Source: Syntrophaceae bacterium UBA2208 (GTDB taxonomy: Bacteria; Desulfobacterota; BSN033; UBA1163). Taken from it: a DNA stretch of 19,311 nucleotides. The notes under the pieces are model-generated. The model searched no databases, had not been told where the DNA came from, and saw nothing but the letters and a program-made list of their open reading frames with translations. Made by a program: the position numbers and the translations under genes. The stretch is taken from assembly GCA_002327885.1 (NCBI GenBank), contig DCUS01000171.1, positions 297 through 19,607 on the forward strand, given 5' to 3'. Each line of letters opens with the position of its first letter. The stretch's first letter is position 1. Shown piece after piece: positions 7,349 through 13,100 of the stretch.

Positions 7349-8086
7349 TTATTCTTGGAGAGGGGAGATTTCAACCCGCTTCCTCTTCCGTTCAATCACC
7401 TTGACCAAAATCAATCCGATCTCGAATAATATATATAAGGGGCCTCCCATTAGACTCATATTGAAAATATCCGGGGTCGGTGTGAGGATCGCTGAGAGGA
7501 TGGCCACTAATAAAATAGCGTACCTCCGATTCCGAGCCAAAAATGCTGCATTCACGACTCTGAGATAACTCAATAAGGCCAGGATTAAGGGAAGTTCAAA
7601 GGTCATTCCAAACCCGAAGATGAAAAAGGTGCAAAAGGAAACATATCTGGCCGGTGAGATCATGGGTTTGATGTGGTCGGATTGGTACCCCAAGAGAAAC
7701 TGAACGCCAAAAGGCAGAGTGACAAAGAAACAGAAAAGAGCGCCGATATAAAAAAGTAAGATGGCGGTAACAAGAACGCCATTTCCCAAAATTAATCCCC
7801 TCGAACGGAAGAGAGGGGAAAAGGCTTTCCAGATGTAATAAAAGATCACTGGGATAGAAATGAATAGGCTGGTGTAAAGGGTCAGTTTGATGAGGGAAAA
7901 GAAAGCTTCAGGAATGGAGAAAGCCACAAAGTCAATTCTGAGCGTCGTGTCACGGAGAAAACGCAACCATTCCTTTGAGATGGGGAAGAGAATGATCCCG
8001 CTTAGAATGATCACGATGAGGATATGGAGAAGACCTTTCCGTAACCGGGTTAATGCTTGGAAGATCTCTTCCTTTTTAATCCCCAT
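7349..8086 (-). CDS. tatC: Divergent TatC-family translocase subunit lacking the twin-arginine binding residues
   Basis: This six-helix inner-membrane protein has 245 residues from the chosen ATG (8084-8086), near the usual 250-260. The TatC core is plain: IKLT..SL near 66-74, PVIFYYIW (79-86), LLFYIG (110-115), FELP (163-166, equivalent to E. coli Glu170) and LTPTPD (201-206, equivalent to Asp211). Between IKLT and FYIG the alignment with E. coli TatC is ungapped. Three residues that recognise the signal peptide in E. coli are replaced: Glu15 by Arg14, Phe94 by Ala88 and Glu103 by Gly97. It may be a Tat paralogue with altered cargo or a non-Tat role. No tatA or tatB is present. The frame is open to 8212, but upstream codons lack membrane or family character; an ATG at 8111-8113 is an alternative start. 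It is transcribed leftward, divergent from the ATP-grasp gene. Confidence 0.85.
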   Translation of the reverse strand: MGIKKEEIFQALTRLRKGLLHILIVIILSGIILFPISKEWLRFLRDTTLRIDFVAFSIPEAFFSLIKLTLYTSLFISIPVIFYYIWKAFSPLFRSRGLILGNGVLVTAILLFYIGALFCFFVTLPFGVQFLLGYQSDHIKPMISPARYVSFCTFFIFGFGMTFELPLILALLSYLRVVNAAFLARNRRYAILLVAILSAILTPTPDIFNMSLMGGPLYILFEIGLILVKVIERKRKRVEISPLQE

Positions 8087-8225
8087 CCCAGGCTCTTTCC
8101 CCTGACGGATCATGAGGGTAATGTAACATAAAAAGTGGGCATCCGAAAGCGCTTGCTTCAGTCCCAAAGAGAAGAAAGAGGGGCAGGGACCTAACAAACA
8201 GGGGAACAACAAGATAACAACAAGG

Positions 8226-8254
8226 TTGACAAAGGTTTAAAAGAGAGATAAAAG
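8226..8254 (+). promoter_or_regulatory. Candidate promoter for the first ATP-grasp gene
   Basis: TTGACA (8226-8231) has a 17-base spacer to TAAAAG (8249-8254). The -10 is poor, and if it is real the AGGAG at 8253-8257 would fall upstream of the transcript start, so promoter and ribosome-site readings conflict here. Confidence 0.3.
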
Positions 8255-8268
8255 GAGAAAGATTATTA

Positions 8269-8316
8269 ATGATGATTCATGTCAGCCTATTGCATATGGG
8301 GATGTCTCAGAGATGA
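8269..8316 (+). CDS. Possible 15-codon leader peptide coupled to the ATP-grasp gene
   Basis: Two adjacent ATGs open a 15-residue frame (MMIHVSLLHMGMSQR) whose TGA overlaps the ATG of the next gene as ATGA. AGGAG lies 11 bases before the first ATG, and there is no other Shine-Dalgarno match close to the ATP-grasp start. Translational coupling would explain how that gene is initiated. The peptide is too short to judge by content and may be chance. Confidence 0.3.
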   Translation: MMIHVSLLHMGMSQR

Positions 8317-9311
8317 AATTGAGAGTGGGTATTACCTATAATCTTAAGAAAGATTTCTATCCGTCAGAAAACCAGCCGATTGATTTTCTGGAAGAATTCG
8401 ATGCCGAGGAGACGATCGATGCAATTCGGGAGGTGTTGGAAAGCGAAGGGCATGAGGTCATCAAGTTAGGAGGAGACACCGGTTTGATCGATCGACTCAA
8501 ACAGACATCAGTCGATATTGTCTTCAACATCGCAGAAGGCCTTGTGGGCCGAAATCGAGAAGCCCATATTCCCTCCCTCTTGGAATTTTTAAATATTCCT
8601 TATACCGGTTCCGATCCCCTTACACTCTCCCTCACCTTGGACAAGGCGATGGCAAAGAGAATCGTGGCAGGGCAAAATGTTCCGACCCCACGGTTTAAGA
8701 AAGTGGGAAGAATAGAGGATCTCAATGGGTTAGATCTCTGTTATCCCCTGTTTGTTAAATTATGTTATGAGGGGTCGAGCAAAGGGGTCCGGTTGGATTC
8801 AAAAGTTTTGGATTTCCAAACCTTGAAAGAGAAAACAAGAGGACTATTAGAAACTTATCGTTCACCCGTTCTCGTAGAGGAATTCGTTAGTGGTCCGGAA
8901 TTCACAGTGGGCATCATTGGTAATGAAGCCCCCTTCGTCCTCGGTGTCATGCAGATTGAGATCAAAGGGAACTCCCCGGAAGAATCCGTTTATTCATTGG
9001 AAATTAAGAGGGAATGGGAGGAAAGAGTAAGTTACCATTGTCCTCCCTCCATTGACCGAGACCTTTTAAAAACGATTGAAGAGGTGGCCGTCCGGGCTTA
9101 TCGAGCCCTGGAGTGCCGGGATGTTTCACGGGTGGACATCCGGGTGGGGGGGGACCGCACCCCATATTTTTTGGAAGTTAACCCTCTCCCGGGCCTTTCA
9201 CCTGTTTATGGCGACCTCGTGATTATGGCGAGGAGCATGGGGTGGAATTATTCCCGGCTGGTAAGAACCATTTTCCATCAGGCCTTGAAGCGGTATGGAT
9301 GGATGGAGTAA
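8313..9311 (+). CDS. ATP-grasp ligase, D-Ala-D-Ala ligase superfamily (copy 1)
   Basis: This 332-residue soluble protein has the Ddl architecture: an N-terminal substrate domain ending VFNIAEG..GRNREAHIPSLL (70-90) and IPYTGSDPL (95-103), then an ATP-grasp domain with Lys149, the SSKG loop (155-158), the Glu189-Glu190 hinge, and metal ligands Asp275, Glu288 and Asn290 (FLEVNPLPG). Such enzymes activate a carboxylate as acyl phosphate and form an amide bond. The position filled by HG.YGEDG in true Ddl is altered, and the C-terminal substrate loop is PGLSPVYG instead of PGMT..S, so a substrate other than D-alanine is likely. The 3' end overlaps the kinase frame by 17 bases if the first kinase ATG is used. 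A second, diverged copy lies at 14409, next to lysine 2,3-aminomutase. Confidence 0.85.
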   Translation: MKLRVGITYNLKKDFYPSENQPIDFLEEFDAEETIDAIREVLESEGHEVIKLGGDTGLIDRLKQTSVDIVFNIAEGLVGRNREAHIPSLLEFLNIPYTGSDPLTLSLTLDKAMAKRIVAGQNVPTPRFKKVGRIEDLNGLDLCYPLFVKLCYEGSSKGVRLDSKVLDFQTLKEKTRGLLETYRSPVLVEEFVSGPEFTVGIIGNEAPFVLGVMQIEIKGNSPEESVYSLEIKREWEERVSYHCPPSIDRDLLKTIEEVAVRAYRALECRDVSRVDIRVGGDRTPYFLEVNPLPGLSPVYGDLVIMARSMGWNYSRLVRTIFHQALKRYGWME

Positions 9312-10413
9312 TCCGTTCAAGATGAATCGAATCGACCAAAATCTCTTTGAGATTATTTTAAAGAATTTTAAGGAAGCGGTCATTTTTGCCGACGCCCAAG
9401 AACGAATACAAATCTTTAATCTCATTGCAGAGAACTATTTTCAAATCAGAGAGAAGCATGTTCTGGGAAAGAGGTTGGAGAGGGCCATCCCGTATAAAAA
9501 TATCAAAAAGCACTTTGATTTTGTTTACGAAAAGAGGGAAAGTAACCATGATGTCGAGTTGGCGATCCATGTCCTCCATGGTTCTCCTGAAGGAGAGGGG
9601 ACTCGAATCCTTCACTGTAGCTTTTACCCCATTTTTGATAAGAAAGAGGCGAGTTTTTTAGGCTGTTTGGCAACTTTTGCGGATGTTACAGAGAAGGGGC
9701 TGCTCCTGAGGGAGATCAGCAAGAGTCGGGACCTTTCCACTATCGGAATGCTGGCGAGATGGATGGCGCACGAGATTCGAAATCCATTGAGTTCTTTGAA
9801 CATCAATATTGAATTATTGAGGGAGGAGTTGGGAGGGGAAATTCAGCTTTCCCAGAAAGAAGAGATTCATTCTTTAATTAATTTTATCAGTTATGAAACC
9901 CTCCGCTTGGAGAATAATCTGAAAGAATTTTTAGATTTCAATCGTCTCCCCCCCCTGAAATTCGAGTGGGTTCAATTGAATGAAGTATTGGATTCCGTGG
10001 TCCGACTGCTCCGGCCGGATGCCCAGATAAAAAATGCGAGAGTCGAAACCCATTTTCAAAAAAAGTTGCCCATGCTGAAGATCGATGTCAGCCAATTTAA
10101 TTTAGCGATTTCGAATCTCCTCATCAATAGTATTCAAGCGGTCTCCGAAAAAGGGGAAATTTATCTTTTCACCCGGGGATCAAAGAAAAATATTTTCATC
10201 ATCATTCAAGACAATGGGATTGGAATTTCCAAGGAACATCTGCCCAAAATTTTCGATTTTATGTTCAGCACCAAGCCGATGGGGTCAGGATTAGGGCTCT
10301 CGATTGCAAAAAAGATTGTTTCAGACCATCATGGGGAGATTGATGTCAAAAGCGAGGTCAATAGAGGGTCCACTTTTAAAATCAGGATTCCACTCAGCCC
10401 GAAAGGGAACTAA
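9295..10413 (+). CDS. PAS-containing sensor histidine kinase (NtrB-like, soluble)
   Basis: The product has 372 residues. A PAS domain (about 15-130) precedes the HisKA dimerisation helix with the H-box MAHEIRNPLSSL (phospho-acceptor His159). The HATPase domain follows: N-box NLLINSIQA (about 274-282), G1 box DNGIGI (306-311) and G2 box GSGLGLS (330-336). No transmembrane segments are seen, as in NtrB-type kinases that sense cytoplasmic or partner-borne signals. The partner is almost certainly the sigma-54 response regulator 161 bases downstream. The first ATG (9295) overlaps the ATP-grasp stop; an ATG at 9322, nine codons in, is an equally possible start. Overlap with the ATP-grasp gene implies that the ligase and the signalling pair are expressed together. 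Confidence 0.93.
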   Translation: MDGWSNPFKMNRIDQNLFEIILKNFKEAVIFADAQERIQIFNLIAENYFQIREKHVLGKRLERAIPYKNIKKHFDFVYEKRESNHDVELAIHVLHGSPEGEGTRILHCSFYPIFDKKEASFLGCLATFADVTEKGLLLREISKSRDLSTIGMLARWMAHEIRNPLSSLNINIELLREELGGEIQLSQKEEIHSLINFISYETLRLENNLKEFLDFNRLPPLKFEWVQLNEVLDSVVRLLRPDAQIKNARVETHFQKKLPMLKIDVSQFNLAISNLLINSIQAVSEKGEIYLFTRGSKKNIFIIIQDNGIGISKEHLPKIFDFMFSTKPMGSGLGLSIAKKIVSDHHGEIDVKSEVNRGSTFKIRIPLSPKGN

Positions 10414-10437
10414 AAACAGAGCAAACGACTCAGGATT

Positions 10438-10546
10438 GGAATGTTGGAATAGTGGAATGATGAATTTCAAGGAAAAAAGATACCTTATCTTACCTTGTTT
10501 TTTCTTCGGAATGAATCCAACATTTCAACATTCCAGCATTTCGTGA
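10438..10546. repeat. GGAATGTTG low-complexity inverted repeat
   Basis: GGAATGTTG (10438-10446) begins a run of GGAAT-type units, and its complement CAACATTCC (10526-10534) lies in a matching run of CATTTC/CATTCC units. Together they span most of the 161-base gap between kinase and regulator. The centre holds AAGATACCTTATCTTACCTT. It resembles short dispersed intergenic repeats and not a promoter. Confidence 0.55.
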
Positions 10547-10574
10547 TTTCAAGAGATTTTGGGACGGTGGGCAT

Positions 10575-11939
10575 ATGGAAAAGAAAGTTATCTTGATTGT
10601 GGAGGACGACCCGACTGTTGGGGAAAGCCTTGGTCTTTTGCTGAAAAAGAAAGGGCATGACATCCTCCTTGCCTCAAATGGGAAGGAGGCTCTCCAGCTC
10701 CTCCGGCATAAGGTTGTCGATCTGGTGATCACGGATGTCGTGATGCCCAAGATGGATGGGATCGAACTTTTAGAGGCGGTGAAAGGTCTGAGGCCGGAAA
10801 CGGAGGTCATCGTCATCTCCGCCCAAGGGACGATTGAAAAGGCAGTCCAGGCGATGAAATGGGGAGCCTTCGATTTTATCGAAAAGCCGATCAACCCCCG
10901 GATCATTTCATTATTAGTCGAAAGGGCATTGGAAAAACAAACACTGATTCTCCAAAATCAAAATCTGCGATCCAGGTTGGAAGATAAGTATCATTTTAAA
11001 AATATTATCGGAAGAAGCAAGAAGATGGTAAAAATCTTCGAACTCATCCGCCATATTGCGCCCTATGATAGCTCTGTCCTGATCATCGGGGAAAGCGGAA
11101 CAGGAAAAGAGTTGATCGCCAATGCCATTCATTACAAGAGCCCCCGGGCTTCCATGTCCTTCATCAAGGTGAGTTGTGCCTCCTTGAGCGAAGGGATTAT
11201 CGAGAGTGAACTCTTCGGACACGAAAAAGGAGCCTTTACCGGAGCGATCGCTTCCCGAAAAGGCCGATTTGAATTGGCCCATCAGGGAACGCTCTTTTTA
11301 GATGAAGTGGGGGATATCCCGCCTGCCACCCAGATTAAACTTTTACGGGTCCTCCAAGAAGGTGAGTTTGAAAGGGTGGGGGGGAACAAGACGATCAAAG
11401 TAAATATAAGGATCATTGCGGCGAGCAACAGGGACCTCCAGGAGGAAGTGAAGAAAGGAGCATTCCGAGAGGATCTCTATTATCGTTTGAATGTAGTGAA
11501 TATTAAACTTCCTGCCTTAAAGGAAAGGAGGGATGATATTCCCTTCCTCGTCCATTTTTTCATCGAAAGATATAATGAGAAGTATCGGATGAAAGTCAGG
11601 GGAATTTCTCAAAAAGCCATGAACTTTCTCACCGACTACGAATGGACAGGGAATGTCAGGGAATTGGAGAATACGATTGAGTCCATTTTAGTGATCAACA
11701 GCCCTGGAGTTATTGATATCCAGCATCTCCCCCAGGAAATTCGAGATATGAAAGAGAAACCGGAGGTGATTCCCATCAAGATAGGAACATCCCTTGAGGA
11801 AGTGGAGAAGGAGATGTTGATTCAGACCCTTAAGGCGACCAATGGGAATAAGCGGAAGGCGGCCCGGTTACTCGGGATTAATGTGCGGACGATTCATCGT
11901 AAAATTGAAGAAATACAAGAATTAGCTTCAACATCATGA
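10575..11939 (+). CDS. Sigma-54-dependent response regulator (NtrC family)
   Basis: This 454-residue protein has the full NtrC layout. The receiver domain carries an acidic pair at Glu10-Asp11-Asp12, phospho-acceptor Asp54 and conserved Lys104. The AAA+ domain carries Walker A GESGTGKE (172-179), the sigma-54 contact loop GAFTGA (219-224), and a Walker B segment TLFLDEVGD near 244-252. A C-terminal Fis-type helix-turn-helix ends the protein (about 405-446: NKRKAARLLGINVRTIHRKI). Phosphorylated family members bind upstream enhancers and use ATP to open sigma-54 promoters. The cognate kinase is the gene just upstream. A sigma-54-like site lies 233 bases downstream of this gene, before the receiver gene, and is a natural target. 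The ATG at 10575 gives a standard N-terminus. Confidence 0.96.
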   Translation: MEKKVILIVEDDPTVGESLGLLLKKKGHDILLASNGKEALQLLRHKVVDLVITDVVMPKMDGIELLEAVKGLRPETEVIVISAQGTIEKAVQAMKWGAFDFIEKPINPRIISLLVERALEKQTLILQNQNLRSRLEDKYHFKNIIGRSKKMVKIFELIRHIAPYDSSVLIIGESGTGKELIANAIHYKSPRASMSFIKVSCASLSEGIIESELFGHEKGAFTGAIASRKGRFELAHQGTLFLDEVGDIPPATQIKLLRVLQEGEFERVGGNKTIKVNIRIIAASNRDLQEEVKKGAFREDLYYRLNVVNIKLPALKERRDDIPFLVHFFIERYNEKYRMKVRGISQKAMNFLTDYEWTGNVRELENTIESILVINSPGVIDIQHLPQEIRDMKEKPEVIPIKIGTSLEEVEKEMLIQTLKATNGNKRKAARLLGINVRTIHRKIEEIQELASTS

Positions 11940-12011
11940 GGATTGAATCAAATAGGAAAAAACAAAAATAGGGACAAAAGGTCTTAGCTTTTTTAAATTG
12001 GATCAATGGAT

Positions 12012-12054
12012 GATGGCATTTTGTCGCATATTGATTGGAATAGGATGGCATTTT
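12012..12054. repeat. 11-bp direct repeat, possible enhancer sites
   Basis: GATGGCATTTT occurs at 12012-12022 and 12044-12054, 32 bases apart (about three helical turns). The copies lie about 120-160 bases upstream of the sigma-54-like -24 box, where enhancer sites for NtrC-type activators commonly sit. They are not palindromic, which counts against regulator binding. Confidence 0.4.
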
Positions 12055-12171
12055 TTCTTTGCCTCTTTTATCGTTCTTAGGTTGTGAGAGATGAGAGCAA
12101 AATAGTAACAATCTAACCTATTGATATTATAGTGTTTTTTAAAATTGCACGAGTGGTGGGGATTAAAAAAA

Positions 12172-12188
12172 TTGGCATGATATTTGAT
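12172..12188 (+). promoter_or_regulatory. Sigma-54-like (-24/-12) promoter candidate
   Basis: TTGGCATGATATTTGAT resembles the consensus TTGGCACG-N4-TTGCT with GG and the -12 G ten bases apart; the -12 dinucleotide is GA, not the preferred GC. A start near 12199 would suit translation from ATG 12214 better than from 12202. Confidence 0.35.
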
Positions 12189-12201
12189 AATAAATACTCT
12201 T

Positions 12202-12636
12202 ATGAAAGAAAGGATGAAGTGGGCTTTTATCATTGATAAAGATGAGTTTGTCCGATTAAGCCTAAATAAAATTTTAAAGAAATATGGGTTCCACGTCGAA
12301 GAGATTGGAGATTTTTTTGAACTGGAGAAAAGGAAAAAGGATATCCTGAAAGGGATGATCTTGGCCGATGTAGAAATTGATGTGTTGGAAAAAGGATTTT
12401 CATTCCTGAAGAAATGGAATAAACGTTTTATATGGATGGCCCCATTGGTCACAGATGAACTTACTCTTCGCTTAAAAAAAATGGGTATCCATCGCATTAT
12501 CAAAAAGCCTGTTGATCCGAGATTGTTAAGAAAGGCAATTCGGGAAATTTCTTTTTCTGATGGAGGGGAAACCCCTCCGCTCAGGAAAAAAAGAGAGGGT
12601 TCCCATCTCATCCAGAAAGGAGGTGAAGTTACATGA
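12202..12636 (+). CDS. Small atypical receiver-domain protein
   Basis: This protein has 144 residues and looks like a stand-alone response-regulator receiver fold. Strand one WAFIID with Asp12 and Asp14 supplies an acidic pair, Asp56 in GMILADVEID is at the phospho-acceptor position, and Lys102-Pro103 in HRIIKKPVDP matches the conserved KP. The usual Thr/Ser after strand four is Met79 (FIWMA), so switching may be altered. The tail beyond about 118 is polar and its coding DNA forms a strong hairpin. There is no output domain, so it may act as a phosphate sink or protein-protein switch for the neighbouring kinase. ATG 12214 (four codons later) is an alternative start. The stop overlaps the next ATG (ATGA), pointing to coupled translation with the lipoprotein. 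Confidence 0.65.
   Translation: MKERMKWAFIIDKDEFVRLSLNKILKKYGFHVEEIGDFFELEKRKKDILKGMILADVEIDVLEKGFSFLKKWNKRFIWMAPLVTDELTLRLKKMGIHRIIKKPVDPRLLRKAIREISFSDGGETPPLRKKREGSHLIQKGGEVT
12552..12590. repeat. Strong hairpin in the 3' part of the receiver gene
   Basis: GGAGGGG (12562-12568), loop AAA and CCCCTCC (12572-12578) form a perfect 7-bp stem. It extends through CTGA/TCAG and TTTTT/AAAAA with small mismatches. It lies about 40 bases before the lipoprotein start, where it could affect ribosome access or mRNA stability. No T-run follows on the plus strand. Confidence 0.6.
12616..12626 (+). promoter_or_regulatory. Near-perfect Shine-Dalgarno site for the lipoprotein
   Basis: AAAGGAGGTGA contains ten contiguous bases complementary to the usual 3' end of 16S rRNA, and GGAGG ends nine bases before ATG 12633. 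It is the strongest ribosome site in the window and implies high translation of a very small product. Confidence 0.85.
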
Positions 12637-12833
12637 AGAAGTGGATTTTTCTTTTCCTCGCAATGGTTTTGGTGATTAATATTGCATCAATGGGGATCGG
12701 ATGCAAAGCCAAGGAGGCACCCAAACCAGCGGAAAAGGCGGTGGAGAAGCCTGCTGAGGCACCCCCTCCACCCCCCGCGCCACCGGCTGAAGAAAAACCG
12801 GTTGAGAAACCTGCTGAAGCCCCCAAGAAGTAA
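12633..12833 (+). CDS. Small proline/lysine/glutamate-rich lipoprotein
   Basis: This is a 66-residue protein. It has a Lys-Lys start, a hydrophobic signal segment (about 4-20) and a lipobox-like MGIGC with Cys24, followed by about 42 residues built almost only of Lys, Glu, Ala and Pro. These include repeated EKPAEAP and EKPVEKP units around a PPPPPAPP core. After lipidation the mature part would be an unstructured, charged tether about 40 residues long in the periplasm. No enzymatic domain is possible. The start overlaps the receiver stop, and the gene is bracketed by hairpins at 12552-12590 and 12855-12888. The lipobox lacks the preferred Leu at -3, so processing is probable but not certain. 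Function is unknown; a spacer or envelope-stress reporter are guesses. Confidence 0.75.
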   Translation: MKKWIFLFLAMVLVINIASMGIGCKAKEAPKPAEKAVEKPAEAPPPPPAPPAEEKPVEKPAEAPKK

Positions 12834-12854
12834 AGATTGTTTTATGGTTGAAGC

Positions 12855-12888
12855 GTTAGCGCCCTCCTGATGCAAGGGGGGCGCTAAC
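12855..12888. repeat. 13-bp hairpin after the lipoprotein gene
   Basis: GTTAGCGCCCTCC (12855-12867), an 8-base loop and GGGGGGCGCTAAC (12876-12888) pair along all 13 positions with one G-U. No T-run follows on either strand, so it may protect or process the lipoprotein mRNA, or act as a poor terminator. Confidence 0.75.
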
Positions 12889-12975
12889 AAAGGCAAGCTT
12901 AACGGACATATTTTAAAAGAGGAGCTATTATCCGTATTCAAAGGAAAAAGAAGAAAAGGTGCATTTCTGCTGTTC

Positions 12976-12999
12976 AGACAAGAGGGATTTCTTTTGTCT
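12976..12999. repeat. 8-bp stem-loop in the kamA leader
   Basis: AGACAAGA (12976-12983) pairs with TTTTGTCT (12992-12999), including a G-U pair, around an 8-base loop. It abuts the terminator-like stem that follows. Confidence 0.45.
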
Positions 13000-13001
13000 C
13001 G

Positions 13002-13036
13002 AAGGAGGGGGTATCGAATGATATCTCCTTTTTTGT
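13002..13036 (+). terminator. Terminator-like stem in the kamA leader
   Basis: AAGGAG (13002-13007) pairs with CTCCTT (13025-13030), and GTATC with GATAT closes the stem after a GGG bulge; the loop is GAAT. TTTTTTGTTTTC follows at once. Its 5' arm contains a GGAGG that would otherwise serve an ATG at 13018. It lies 65 bases upstream of kamA, so it either ends the upstream operon or attenuates kamA. Confidence 0.6.
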
Positions 13037-13100
13037 TTTCAAAAGGTTCATCGGGCAGTGAGCCAGAGCCCTCCCAGCAGATTTGCAGGAAGGAGAAAAG

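Larger units (their letters stand above)
11940..12201. other. Non-coding interval with repeats and a sigma-54-like site
   Basis: This A/T-rich stretch holds a weak AAAAG-GTCTTAG-CTTTTTT hairpin just after the regulator (possible terminator), the direct repeat GATGGCATTTT at 12012 and 12044, and the sigma-54-like element at 12172-12188. The long minus-strand frame across it has no protein character. Confidence 0.5.
12834..13100. other. Structured non-coding leader between lipoprotein and kamA
   Basis: This 267-base gap holds three predicted stem-loops (12855-12888, 12976-12999 and 13002-13036), the last resembling an intrinsic terminator ahead of kamA. ACGGA near 12900 can also pair with TCCGT near 12943. 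I compared it by eye with lysine, glycine and cyclic-di-GMP riboswitch cores and saw no convincing match. Confidence 0.5.

Noticed and set aside
8140..8160. Sigma-54-like GG-N10-GC upstream of the first ATP-grasp gene
   Set aside because: Spacing fits, but the bases around both dinucleotides do not match the consensus, and such matches are frequent by chance.
12003..12611. 202-codon minus-strand frame across the receiver gene and its promoter region
   Set aside because: It is Phe/Ser/Asn-rich with no domain, crosses non-coding A/T-rich sequence, and mirrors a plus-strand frame that has receiver-fold residues in the right order.
12629..12826. Gly/Ala/Ser-rich minus-strand frame opposite the lipoprotein
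   Set aside because: It is the mirror of the Lys/Glu/Pro codons; the plus strand has a signal peptide, lipobox-like site and near-perfect ribosome site.
12889..13100. Lysine riboswitch upstream of kamA
   Set aside because: Tempting by context, but I could not align the conserved lysine-box core; left as an unassigned structured leader.
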